Of a stretch of 64,000 nt of DNA, positions 52,328-60,525 are shown in pieces. Below the pieces are notes generated by a model that was not told the DNA's origin, made no database searches, and saw only the letters and a program-made list of their open reading frames with translations. Each line of letters starts with the position of its first letter. Position 1 is the stretch's first letter. Position numbers and translations under genes: made by a program. The DNA comes from Aliivibrio_A sp016764915 (GTDB lineage: Bacteria; Pseudomonadota; Gammaproteobacteria; Enterobacterales; Vibrionaceae): the NCBI GenBank assembly GCA_965224595.1, contig OZ245057.1, positions 1,178,001 to 1,242,000 of the forward strand, written 5' to 3'.

Positions 52328-52353
52328 AGCAGCAAGGTTAAACACTTGCTGCT
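52328..52353 (-). terminator. Terminator between DUF924 gene and nnrS
   Basis: AGCAGCAAG/CTTGCTGCT stem of 9 bp. On the minus strand it is followed by six T, so it is best for nnrS; on the plus strand the trailing sequence is TATTATT, a weak tract. Confidence 0.8.
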
Positions 52354-52381
52354 TATTATTGTTGTTAACGTTATAGCTGAG

Positions 52382-53566
52382 TTATCCTGGGTTACCGTCG
52401 GTGCGCGCTTTGCTTAGCATAGGAGCAAAGAATATGAGGAAAAGACCGAAACTGACACTCCATAAAATCGCGGTGACATAGATAAGAGTAATCATGTGTT
52501 CAGGGAAAAACGCCACTCCAAAACTGCGTACTAATGCCCCTGAAAATAGAGCTAAGAAAGCGGGCCACATTACGGGTCCTTTGTAGATTTCTCTTCCAGT
52601 ATGCCCCATGGTAACACGGGTGATCATCGCTAGAATTAACCCTGCAACACTACCAATTGCAAACAGATGGATCATTGAGTGATCAATGAGAGGATCACTA
52701 CTAATGCCTGTTACAAGCAAACCTACAGGAATGCACAAATAGGCTGCGTGTAGTGACCATACTAAAGGTTCACTTAACGTTAGATGAGGTTTCCATCTAA
52801 CCATTCTAACCAGCTGTGCGACACCCGCCACAATCATCAATGGCGCTGAAATTTCGGCAGAAGCAATAGGGAAGAAGCTCAAAATAAACAGTAAAAAAAC
52901 GGGGAGATTAGCGAATACATCTAACCATAAAAGATTGGGGGCTTTTTCAAAGTTAAAACGTTTAGCGGTGAAAAAAGGGATAACACGTGCGCCCATGACA
53001 GACAACAATAGTACAAACCACCAAATCATCGCCTGCCACACTGCTGAAGATGGGAAAGGAGGCATACCTTTAATCGTTGCGTAACTGGCAAAGTTTGCAG
53101 CGATGGCAAGAATGAAAAAACCAACAAAAATAATGTTCTGCCATTTTCTACTTTTTATCACTCGATAACCAATTGCATAGGCAGCAGCGGCGAGAAATAG
53201 CGACTCAACGATGGAAATGAACCATATTGGAGTGTCTGTCCAGAAGAACAATCTTGGCAACAGCCATAACAGTACAAGGAGGCCAAGCCATCGGTTACTG
53301 GTGCCTTTAATGCCAGTCCAATTCTGAACGGCTGTTAATAAAAATCCGACGACAATCGCCATGGCAAAACCAAAGAACATCTCATGTACATGCCACCAAA
53401 GTGCAGGAACTGAGAGCGCACTTGGCTGTCCGTGAGTAAATGCATAGACCCAAACCACTACAGCGATGATTGAGTAGAGTGAGCCTAAAAGGAAAAAAGG
53501 GCGAAAAGCCAGTCTGAGCAGAGGGGGAACTTTGTCTTCAATTTTGCGGTCGGTAATGTTGATCAT
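52382..53566 (-). CDS. nnrS: NnrS family protein (NO-protection haem-copper membrane protein)
   Basis: 394 residues, about twelve membrane helices. WWHVHEMFFGFAMAIVVGFLLTAVQNWTG near residue 60 and GRE/GHTGREIYKGP near residue 325 are NnrS landmarks; histidines in H-x-x-E-M may bind haem. It eases nitric-oxide stress by an unknown mechanism that lowers iron-nitrosyl formation. Divergent from norR, with a sigma-54 promoter and a NorR-like site upstream, so NorR probably controls it. Confidence 0.92.
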   Translation of the reverse strand: MINITDRKIEDKVPPLLRLAFRPFFLLGSLYSIIAVVVWVYAFTHGQPSALSVPALWWHVHEMFFGFAMAIVVGFLLTAVQNWTGIKGTSNRWLGLLVLLWLLPRLFFWTDTPIWFISIVESLFLAAAAYAIGYRVIKSRKWQNIIFVGFFILAIAANFASYATIKGMPPFPSSAVWQAMIWWFVLLLSVMGARVIPFFTAKRFNFEKAPNLLWLDVFANLPVFLLFILSFFPIASAEISAPLMIVAGVAQLVRMVRWKPHLTLSEPLVWSLHAAYLCIPVGLLVTGISSDPLIDHSMIHLFAIGSVAGLILAMITRVTMGHTGREIYKGPVMWPAFLALFSGALVRSFGVAFFPEHMITLIYVTAILWSVSFGLFLIFFAPMLSKARTDGNPG

Positions 53567-53599
53567 AAAAATGGTACTCCTTGATAATACATTGACTAT

Positions 53600-53615
53600 A
53601 GCAAAAAATAAGCCA
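53600..53615 (-). promoter_or_regulatory. Sigma-54 promoter of nnrS
   Basis: On the minus strand TGGCTTATTTTTTGCT: TGG and TTGCT elements with GG-N10-GC spacing, about 34 bases before the nnrS start codon. Expected for a NorR-activated gene. Confidence 0.7.
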
Positions 53616-53676
53616 GTTTGTAACTTACTGATTTAATAGAGTTTGATTTATTCTGAAATAATAACATTCAGTCTTT

Positions 53677-53693
53677 GATGTGTTTAATACATC
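53677..53693. promoter_or_regulatory. NorR-type (or NsrR-type) palindromic site
   Basis: GATGT-GTTTAAT-ACATC, a 17-bp interrupted palindrome containing GT-N7-AC, the NorR core. Centre is about 95 bases upstream of the presumed nnrS start of transcription, suitable for an enhancer. It lies also just before norR, allowing autorepression. It resembles NsrR sites (ATGYATTT-like) too, so the binder is not certain. Confidence 0.55.
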
Positions 53694-53730
53694 GAGTATA
53701 CTGTTGCCTTGATAATTAAAGTAAGGAATT

Positions 53731-55269
53731 ATGGTGCAACCTTCCATTAATCAAGTGCTACTGCAAATCGCTTTAGATCTAAGTACAAGCCTCCCCTCTG
53801 GTCACCATTACCAACGATTAATTGCCGCATTAAACCGAGTATTACCGTGCGAGGCGAGTGCACTGTTCATATTTGATGAAATGGGTTTTTTGCAACCTGT
53901 AGCAGTAAGTGGTTTATCCGAAGAGGTGTTAGGGAAAAAGTTCTTACCGGATAATCATCCACGATTAAAAGCCATCTTAGGCTGCACGACACCACTGCGC
54001 TTTCCTTCAACGTCAGAGCTACCCGATCCTTTTGATGGATTCTTAAAGGATGACCCCAATAGCTCTATAGATGTGCATGACTGTATGGGTTGTAGCCTAT
54101 ACGTCGAAGACAACTTAGTCGGCGTTTTAACATTAGATGCTATGAAAGTGGGGGCGTTTGACCAGATAGACGATATTACGGTTGAAACATTTGCCGCGTT
54201 GGCGGCAGCAACCATAAGAAATATCACCATGGTAGAAGCGCTCAAACGTTCAAATAAAAAACACCAAAATATCAATAAACTCTTGATAGAAGAAGCAAGA
54301 ACAAAAGGAGGGCAGCTTGTTGGGGTAAGCCTAGAGATACAGCGTCTTCGAGATAACATTAAGATGGTTGCCCACTCAAACTATGCCGTATTAATTAGTG
54401 GAGAAACGGGCACGGGAAAAGAGCTGGTGGCGCATGAACTGCATGCTCAATCACAACGCAGTGATAAACCTATGGTCTACGTTAACTGCGCAGCTTTACC
54501 AGAATCGATTGCTGAAAGTGAGCTATTTGGTCACGTAAAAGGCGCATTTACTGGAGCGAATAGCCACCGAGCAGGTAAGTTTGAATTGGCTGACAGTGGC
54601 ACTATATTTTTAGATGAAATTGGTGAGTTACCTCTGTTATTACAAGCTAAGTTACTCCGAGTTATACAGCAAGGCGAAGTTCAGCGAGTAGGTGCAGATA
54701 AGAACCTTTTTATCGATGTACGGATTATTGCTGCGACTAATAGGGATCTTGAATTAGAAGTGAGCGAAGGACGATTTAGAAGTGATCTCTTTCACCGTTT
54801 AAATGTATTCCCAATCCATGTACCTCCTTTACGTGAAAGAAAGGGAGATATCGCAGTATTAACGGGACATATCCTCGATAAAGTGAAACTTCAATTCAAT
54901 ATCAATACACTTCACGTTCATCCACGCTCTTTACAATATTTGGAAGAGCAGAAATGGGTGGGTAATGTACGAGAGTTAGAGCACACCTTAATGCGAGCAG
55001 CACTAAGAAGTATTCAAGACCAGCAAGCAGTGATTACTGAAGAGCACTTGGGAGTCAGCGGTATGGTTATAAAAGGTGTGAGCAGTGCGACTGATGATAT
55101 GCCAGATCAACCGATTGTGATGAGAGAAGCAGTAGAGCGGTATCAAAAACAACTTATCGAGCATGGGCTTAAAAAATCAGGTGGGGTTTGGTCGAAAGCG
55201 GCTGATTTTTTAAAAATGGATCGTGGAAACTTGTATAAGATGGGAAAGAAATTGGGGGTGAAACCTTGA
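53731..55269 (+). CDS. norR: Nitric-oxide-responsive sigma-54 activator NorR
   Basis: 512 residues, as E. coli NorR (504). N-terminal GAF domain (residues about 15-170) for the non-haem iron that senses NO, with DCMGCSLYV near residue 128 including the cysteine and aspartates of the iron region. AAA+ domain with SGETGTGKELVAHELH (Walker A), GAFTGANSHRAGKFE (GAFTGA loop) and SGTIFLDEIGELP (Walker B). C-terminal Fis-type HTH (WSKAADFLKMDRGNLYKMGKKL). Divergent from nnrS and upstream of hcp-hcr, its likely targets. Confidence 0.93.
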   Translation: MVQPSINQVLLQIALDLSTSLPSGHHYQRLIAALNRVLPCEASALFIFDEMGFLQPVAVSGLSEEVLGKKFLPDNHPRLKAILGCTTPLRFPSTSELPDPFDGFLKDDPNSSIDVHDCMGCSLYVEDNLVGVLTLDAMKVGAFDQIDDITVETFAALAAATIRNITMVEALKRSNKKHQNINKLLIEEARTKGGQLVGVSLEIQRLRDNIKMVAHSNYAVLISGETGTGKELVAHELHAQSQRSDKPMVYVNCAALPESIAESELFGHVKGAFTGANSHRAGKFELADSGTIFLDEIGELPLLLQAKLLRVIQQGEVQRVGADKNLFIDVRIIAATNRDLELEVSEGRFRSDLFHRLNVFPIHVPPLRERKGDIAVLTGHILDKVKLQFNINTLHVHPRSLQYLEEQKWVGNVRELEHTLMRAALRSIQDQQAVITEEHLGVSGMVIKGVSSATDDMPDQPIVMREAVERYQKQLIEHGLKKSGGVWSKAADFLKMDRGNLYKMGKKLGVKP

Positions 55270-55330
55270 TCCAGATCAATTGAAATTGTTACAAAAATGT
55301 ATGAATTCAATGGCTTAAAATTATTTCGGT

Positions 55331-55363
55331 GTATAAATAACATCGTCGTGATGTGCTTTATAC
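55331..55363 (+). promoter_or_regulatory. Two tandem NorR-type sites upstream of hcp
   Basis: GTATAAATAAC (55331-55341) and GTGCTTTATAC (55353-55363) both fit GT-N7-AC; centres are 22 bases apart, two helical turns, and lie roughly 90-110 bases upstream of the predicted transcription start. Good layout for a sigma-54 enhancer. Confidence 0.5.
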
Positions 55364-55419
55364 CACGCGTAGAAGGTGGATGGAAATAGTAAACACTTAG
55401 AATACAATGAGTTAACCAT

Positions 55420-55435
55420 TGGCATGGTATGTGCA
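55420..55435 (+). promoter_or_regulatory. Sigma-54 promoter of hcp
   Basis: TGGCATGGTATGTGCA: GG and GC separated by 10 bases, agreeing with TGGCACGNNNNTTGCA in most positions. It is 75 bases before the hcp ATG. Confidence 0.65.
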
Positions 55436-55510
55436 TTTGAGGGGCTATCGTCAGATTAGATGATTATTTTAAAAGGTCTCTCAGACCGCATAATAATAAC
55501 TGGAGTCAAC

Positions 55511-57175
55511 ATGTTCTGTATTCAATGTGAGCAAACAATTCAAACCCCTGTATCTAAGGGTTGTTCTTACACACAAGGTATGTGTGGAAAAACCTCAGAT
55601 GTTTCTGATTTGCAAGATGTGCTTGTTTATAATTTGCAAGGTGTCTCATTTTGGGCTGAGTTAGCGCATAAACTGAACGTAGCTGACAGCGAGATTGATC
55701 AATGGGCTCCAAAAGCATTTTTCTCAACCCTAACCAATGTTAACTTTGTACCTGAGAAGATTGTTGCTTTTGCACAACAAGCAGAAGAGTATAAAAACCG
55801 CCTTAAAGACAAAGTTATTACTGCTGCACTCGTTTCTGACTTTGAATTACCCGCTCTATCTAACGCAGCAAAATTTGAATTGCCAGCAACGGCAGAAGAG
55901 ATTGTAGCCATCGCACCACAAGCAGCCGTTAACCGTGGTTACGAAACCATCAGTGAAGATGTAATTGGCCTTCGCCTATTATGTCTATACGGTTTGAAAG
56001 GTGCTGCGGCCTACATGGAGCATGCGAGTGTCTTAGGTCAAACTAATAACGAAGTATACGCTGAATATCATCAAATAATGGGTTTGTTAGGAACGGATCC
56101 AACGGATCTTAACCTGCTACTTGAAACGTCAATGCAGATTGGCATGATGAACTATCGCGTTATGGAGATGCTTGATCACGGTGAAACTGATGCCTACGGA
56201 CACCCAACACCGACTGCAGTTAATGTTAAAACAATCGCCGGCAAGTGTATTCTAGTCTCTGGACATGATCTTCATGACTTAGAAAAAATTCTTAAACAAA
56301 CTGAAGGCAAAGGCATTAATGTCTACACCAATGGTGAGATGCTTCCTGCGCACGGCTACCCTGAGTTAAACAAATACCCTCACCTAGTAGGTAACTACGG
56401 CAGCGCTTGGCAGAACCAACAGAAGGAGTTCGCAAACTTCCCTGGTGCAATCGTGATGACATCAAACTGTCTGATTAACCCAAATGTAGGGCAGTATGCT
56501 GACCGTATCTTTACACGCAGCATTGTCGGCTGGCCTGGTGTTGAACACATTGAAGGCGATGATTTTAGCCAAGTTATCGACTGCGCGTTAGCTCATGAAG
56601 GTTTTAAACATAACGAAATAGAGCAGATGATCACGGTCGGGTTTGGTCGTAATGCATTGATGGAAGCGGCACCTGCTGTTATTGAAAATGTGAAATCAGG
56701 TGATATTAAACACTTCTTCTTAGTCGGCGGTTGTGATGGTGACAAGTCTGAGCGTAGTTACTACACTGATTTTACAGCCCAAGTTCCTGATGATGCGGTT
56801 ATCTTGACACTGGCGTGTGGTAAGTTCCGTTTTAACAAAAATGAGTTTGGCGATATTAACGGCATTCCACGTCTATTAGATGTTGGCCAATGTAATGACT
56901 CATACTCAGCTATTCAGTTGGCGTTAGCGCTGGCCAAAGAGTTTGATTGTAGTGTTAATGACTTACCATTAACACTTGTTTTATCATGGTTTGAACAAAA
57001 AGCGATTGTTGTGTTGTTAACGCTGTTTGCCCTAGGTATTAAAGGCATTTATGTTGGACCAACAGCACCTGCATTCTTGACTGACAATTTGTTGGCTATT
57101 ATGCAAGAGAAATTTGATATGAGATTTATCTCTACGCCTGAAGAAGATCTTAAAATAATCTTAGGCACGAAATAA
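55511..57175 (+). CDS. hcp: Hydroxylamine reductase / hybrid cluster protein
   Basis: 554 residues from ATG 55511 (MFCIQCEQT), with GGAG before it; a longer upstream frame is not used. Cys3, Cys6, Cys18 and Cys25 in CIQCEQTIQTPVSKGC...C are spaced as in the enterobacterial-type Hcp with a 2Fe-2S or 4Fe-4S cluster. Later SCHD-like region and SNCLINPN, GCDGDKSERSYYTDF and LACGKFRFNKNEFGDI provide ligands of the hybrid Fe-S-O cluster. Reduces NO and/or hydroxylamine; in E. coli it acts as a high-affinity NO reductase with Hcr as electron donor. Followed by hcr, with a terminator-like hairpin between. Confidence 0.95.
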   Translation: MFCIQCEQTIQTPVSKGCSYTQGMCGKTSDVSDLQDVLVYNLQGVSFWAELAHKLNVADSEIDQWAPKAFFSTLTNVNFVPEKIVAFAQQAEEYKNRLKDKVITAALVSDFELPALSNAAKFELPATAEEIVAIAPQAAVNRGYETISEDVIGLRLLCLYGLKGAAAYMEHASVLGQTNNEVYAEYHQIMGLLGTDPTDLNLLLETSMQIGMMNYRVMEMLDHGETDAYGHPTPTAVNVKTIAGKCILVSGHDLHDLEKILKQTEGKGINVYTNGEMLPAHGYPELNKYPHLVGNYGSAWQNQQKEFANFPGAIVMTSNCLINPNVGQYADRIFTRSIVGWPGVEHIEGDDFSQVIDCALAHEGFKHNEIEQMITVGFGRNALMEAAPAVIENVKSGDIKHFFLVGGCDGDKSERSYYTDFTAQVPDDAVILTLACGKFRFNKNEFGDINGIPRLLDVGQCNDSYSAIQLALALAKEFDCSVNDLPLTLVLSWFEQKAIVVLLTLFALGIKGIYVGPTAPAFLTDNLLAIMQEKFDMRFISTPEEDLKIILGTK

Positions 57176-57180
57176 AACAA

Positions 57181-57210
57181 AAGCCTAGTTGGGAGCAGCT
57201 AGGCTTTTTT
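57181..57210 (+). terminator. Terminator or attenuator between hcp and hcr
   Basis: AAGCCTAG/CTAGGCTT, 8-bp stem with a 10-base loop, followed by T. Strong enough to end the hcp transcript, leaving hcr either read-through dependent or with its own promoter. Confidence 0.75.
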
Positions 57211-57241
57211 AATTATCTGAGAGTGTAGTAAAGGCAAAAAA

Positions 57242-58303
57242 ATGACAGCGATTAAAGAGTGGAATCCAACTATTGAGTCCTTAGTGTGTGTTGATAAATG
57301 GATAGAGACTACTGATACAGTCAGTTTTAAATTTGCAGCGAATGTTGCGAAAGGTACAGATAGATTATTCAATTTTAAACCGGGCCAGTTTTTAACTATT
57401 GGAATTGAAATTGAAAATAAGACGGAATATAGAGCCTATTCGATAAGTTCATTACCGAATAAAAGCTATGTAATACTTACTGTTAAGCGGGTTGATGGCG
57501 GCAAAGTGTCTAATTATCTTATTGACGACCTCAGCGACGGTGACATTGTAACCTCACTAAAGCCAGAGGGCGTGTTTAACAGTGTTGATTGCACGCACCG
57601 TAATAGAGTGACGTTGATCAGTGCAGGTTGTGGTATCACCCCTGTCATGTCGATGGCAAAGCAGTGGTTAGCTACAAATGCGGATGTAGAAATAAACTTT
57701 GTGCACATTGCACGTAATAAAGAATCAATAATATTTGCTGAACAACTCACAGAATTTGCCAACATGCACCTCAACTTTCACGCTAACTTATTATTGAAGG
57801 ATGCAGAAGGGACGGATTACCAACAAGGGAAACTATCCCAATCTTTATTACAAGAAATGTGTCCTGAACTTAATAATTCTACCGTCTTTTTGTGTGGTCC
57901 GGTTCAGTTCATGCAGGATGTGAAAGGGTATATAGAGAACAGTGATTTTGATATGAATCACTTCTATGAAGAGAGCTTCAGCCCAACAGTTCCAGCAGTG
58001 TCAAAGCAAGGTACGAAGATTGATAGCGATACTGATGATTCGGTACAGATTTCAGTTCCAGATTTTGGTTTTGAACTGACAATTGATAAAGGAACGCTAC
58101 TGATTGATGCTTTAGAGAAAGGCGGGATTCCAGTCATAGCGGCATGTCGCAGTGGTGTTTGCGGCTCATGTAAGTGTAAAGTGGCAGTCGGCACAGTACA
58201 AACAACCAGCCAAGAGACATTAACTCCAGATGAAATTGCACAAGGATTCGTATTAGCTTGTTCATCAACCATTAATGCCAGTGTAGAAATTGCCCTTTCA
58301 TAA
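57242..58303 (+). CDS. hcr: NADH oxidoreductase of hybrid cluster protein (Hcr)
   Basis: 353 residues. N-terminal FAD domain (RAYSISSLP, FAD isoalloxazine contact, near residue 63), NAD(P)-binding domain (LISAGCGITPVMSMAKQW near residue 127, FLCGPVQFM near residue 217), and a C-terminal plant-type ferredoxin with CRSGVCGSCKCK plus a later Cys (residues about 300-345). Feeds electrons from NADH to Hcp. Starts 31 bases past the intergenic hairpin. Structure and order are as in E. coli Hcr. Confidence 0.93.
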   Translation: MTAIKEWNPTIESLVCVDKWIETTDTVSFKFAANVAKGTDRLFNFKPGQFLTIGIEIENKTEYRAYSISSLPNKSYVILTVKRVDGGKVSNYLIDDLSDGDIVTSLKPEGVFNSVDCTHRNRVTLISAGCGITPVMSMAKQWLATNADVEINFVHIARNKESIIFAEQLTEFANMHLNFHANLLLKDAEGTDYQQGKLSQSLLQEMCPELNNSTVFLCGPVQFMQDVKGYIENSDFDMNHFYEESFSPTVPAVSKQGTKIDSDTDDSVQISVPDFGFELTIDKGTLLIDALEKGGIPVIAACRSGVCGSCKCKVAVGTVQTTSQETLTPDEIAQGFVLACSSTINASVEIALS

Positions 58304-58473
58304 CCAGCCAAATTCATAATGCAAACAGTGCAAATCAATTCAGGTTATGAGTTTTGGTTTGCATTTATCTGCCATATGATTGATAAACGGGCAAATATAA
58401 GACATTTCACTGGGAAATAATTCACTATTCTTTATACTGTTGTGACTAGTAATAATCATTAATAGGTATAGCC

Positions 58474-58755
58474 GTGGGATTTCTTTCAAAATTGTTCGGA
58501 CGCTCTTCCAAAGAATCACAACCATCTTCCGTAGAACCGACTGAATATAAAGGATATTTAATTTATTCTCAACCGACAGGGGAAGGCGGACAATATCGAA
58601 TTTCTGGAACGATCACCAAAGAGATAAACCATGAGCTACAAACGCATCGATTTATTCGATCTGATGTCGTCCCGTCAGAAACTCAAGCAAATCAGATCAT
58701 GTTATCCAAATCTCAGATGTTTATCGATCAAACGGGAGATAATATGTTTAAGTGA
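58474..58755 (+). CDS. HlyU family protein
   Basis: 93 residues with GTG start. The N-terminus MGFLSKLFGRSS is a short amphipathic stretch, then YKGYLIYSQPTGEGGQYRISG and ETHRFIRSDVV-like (QTHRFIRSDVV) segments that match the small HlyU family (not the ArsR-type HlyU activator of haemolysin). The gene is monocistronic-looking, with no clear terminator. Regulatory function annotated for the family is weakly supported; it may be membrane-associated. An inverted repeat ATGCAAAC/GTTTGCAT lies upstream (58319-58364). Confidence 0.7.
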   Translation: MGFLSKLFGRSSKESQPSSVEPTEYKGYLIYSQPTGEGGQYRISGTITKEINHELQTHRFIRSDVVPSETQANQIMLSKSQMFIDQTGDNMFK

Positions 58756-58960
58756 TCGGTTAATTACTTAACCGATAACAAAGCATTGATTTAACATTTT
58801 TCACTTTATTTGTGATGTAAAATTACTTACTTTTTATCAATTACGAACACATAACATACAAAATACATTTTATTTGGTACTTTTATTACAAAATGCTTGA
58901 AGTATCGCTGCTCGTTAGATAAAAAGTACCTATCACTTTGTTAATAGCCAAGGAATCACT

Positions 58961-60514
58961 ATGCAGATTGGTGTACCAAAAGAGAGTCTCGCGGGTGAAA
59001 CTCGTGTTGCAGCTACTCCGAAAACAGTTGAACAATTACTTAAGCTCGGGTTTACCGTCTCGATAGAAACAGGCGCGGGAAATTTAGCTAGTTTTGATGA
59101 CGCTTCGTTTGAAAAAGCAGGAGCGAGTGTTGTATCTTCTGACGATGTTTGGCAATCAGACATCATACTTAAAGTTAATGCACCCCAAGTTAACCCGGTC
59201 AATAATGTTGATGAGTTTGAACTTATCCAAGAAGGTGCAAGTATTGTCAGCTTTATTTGGCCAGCTCAAAATGAAGAGTTGTTGACCAAATTAGCCACTA
59301 AGAACATAAACGTATTAGCGATGGACTCGGTGCCTCGTATCTCTCGAGCTCAGGCTCTTGATGCATTAAGTTCGATGGCAAACATTGCAGGCTACCGCGC
59401 AGTTATTGAAGCTGCACATGAATTTGGGCGATTTTTTACGGGCCAAATCACGGCAGCGGGTAAAGTACCACCAGCCAAGGTATTGGTTGCAGGTGCCGGT
59501 GTTGCAGGTTTAGCCGCTATTGGCGCTGCAGGCAGTCTTGGGGCTATTGTTCGCGCATTTGATGTCCGTCCCGAAGTAAAAGAGCAAGTACAAAGCATGG
59601 GTGCGGTTTTCCTTGAAGTTGATTTCAAAGAGGATACCAGCGCTGGTGACGGTTATGCCAAAGAGATGTCTGATGATTTCAATAAGAAAGCAGAAGAACT
59701 CTATGCTGAGCAAGCGAAAGATGTTGATATTATTATTACAACGGCACTTATCCCAGGCCGCCCTGCACCGAAATTGATCACCAAAGAGATGGTTGATTCA
59801 ATGAAGTCGGGCAGTGTAATTGTCGATCTGGCCGCTGCTAACGGTGGTAACTGTGCATATACCGTTGCTGATCAAGTCATCACCACCGATAACGGCGTGA
59901 AGATCATTGGTTACACCGATATGGTTGGACGTTTGCCGACACAGTCATCGCAGTTGTACGGTACCAACTTAGTTAATTTACTGAAACTTCTTTGCAAAGA
60001 GAAAGATGGCAATATTAATATCGACTTTGAAGATGTTGTATTGCGTGGTGTTACCGTGGTGAAAGAGGGCGAAGTTACATGGCCAGCGCCTCCAATCCAA
60101 GTGTCTGCACAACCTCAAGTTAAAGCTCAACCGGTTAAAAAGGCAGCACCAAAAGTGCAAGAGCCGATTTCTCCAGTTAAGAAGTTTGGGTTTATAGCTG
60201 CAGCGATCGCAGGTTTTGGTTGGGTTGCAAGTGTAGCTCCTGCAGAATTCTTGTCTCACTTTACCGTATTTATACTAGCGTGTGTGGTCGGGTATTACGT
60301 GGTATGGAATGTGAGTCACTCACTGCATACTCCTCTAATGTCAGTCACTAACGCGATTTCTGGAATCATTGTTGTGGGCGCCTTGTTACAGGTTGGTCAA
60401 GGTAATGGTGTGGTATCGTTCTTAGCATTCTTTGCTGTATTAATTGCAAGTATCAATATTTTTGGCGGCTTCACTGTCACCAAACGTATGCTTGAAATGT
60501 TCCGTAAAAACTAA
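58961..60514 (+). CDS. pntA: Proton-translocating NAD(P) transhydrogenase subunit alpha
   Basis: 517 residues. MQIGVPKESLAGETRVAATP starts the NAD(H)-binding dI domain of the PntA/alanine-dehydrogenase type, with VLVAGAGVAGLAAIGAAGSLGA near residue 170 as the nucleotide fold and VDLAAANGGN. A Pro/Ala/Lys-rich linker near 380-400 leads to three or four C-terminal membrane helices (dII). Couples hydride transfer between NADH and NADP+ to proton entry. Overlapping operon with pntB (11 bases between). Confidence 0.96.
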   Translation: MQIGVPKESLAGETRVAATPKTVEQLLKLGFTVSIETGAGNLASFDDASFEKAGASVVSSDDVWQSDIILKVNAPQVNPVNNVDEFELIQEGASIVSFIWPAQNEELLTKLATKNINVLAMDSVPRISRAQALDALSSMANIAGYRAVIEAAHEFGRFFTGQITAAGKVPPAKVLVAGAGVAGLAAIGAAGSLGAIVRAFDVRPEVKEQVQSMGAVFLEVDFKEDTSAGDGYAKEMSDDFNKKAEELYAEQAKDVDIIITTALIPGRPAPKLITKEMVDSMKSGSVIVDLAAANGGNCAYTVADQVITTDNGVKIIGYTDMVGRLPTQSSQLYGTNLVNLLKLLCKEKDGNINIDFEDVVLRGVTVVKEGEVTWPAPPIQVSAQPQVKAQPVKKAAPKVQEPISPVKKFGFIAAAIAGFGWVASVAPAEFLSHFTVFILACVVGYYVVWNVSHSLHTPLMSVTNAISGIIVVGALLQVGQGNGVVSFLAFFAVLIASINIFGGFTVTKRMLEMFRKN

Positions 60515-60525
60515 AGGAGTAACAC

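Noticed and set aside
58319..58364. Inverted repeat ATGCAAAC/GTTTGCAT after hcr as a terminator
   Set aside because: The arms are 30 bases apart with little pairing in between and no T run follows; not a credible terminator.
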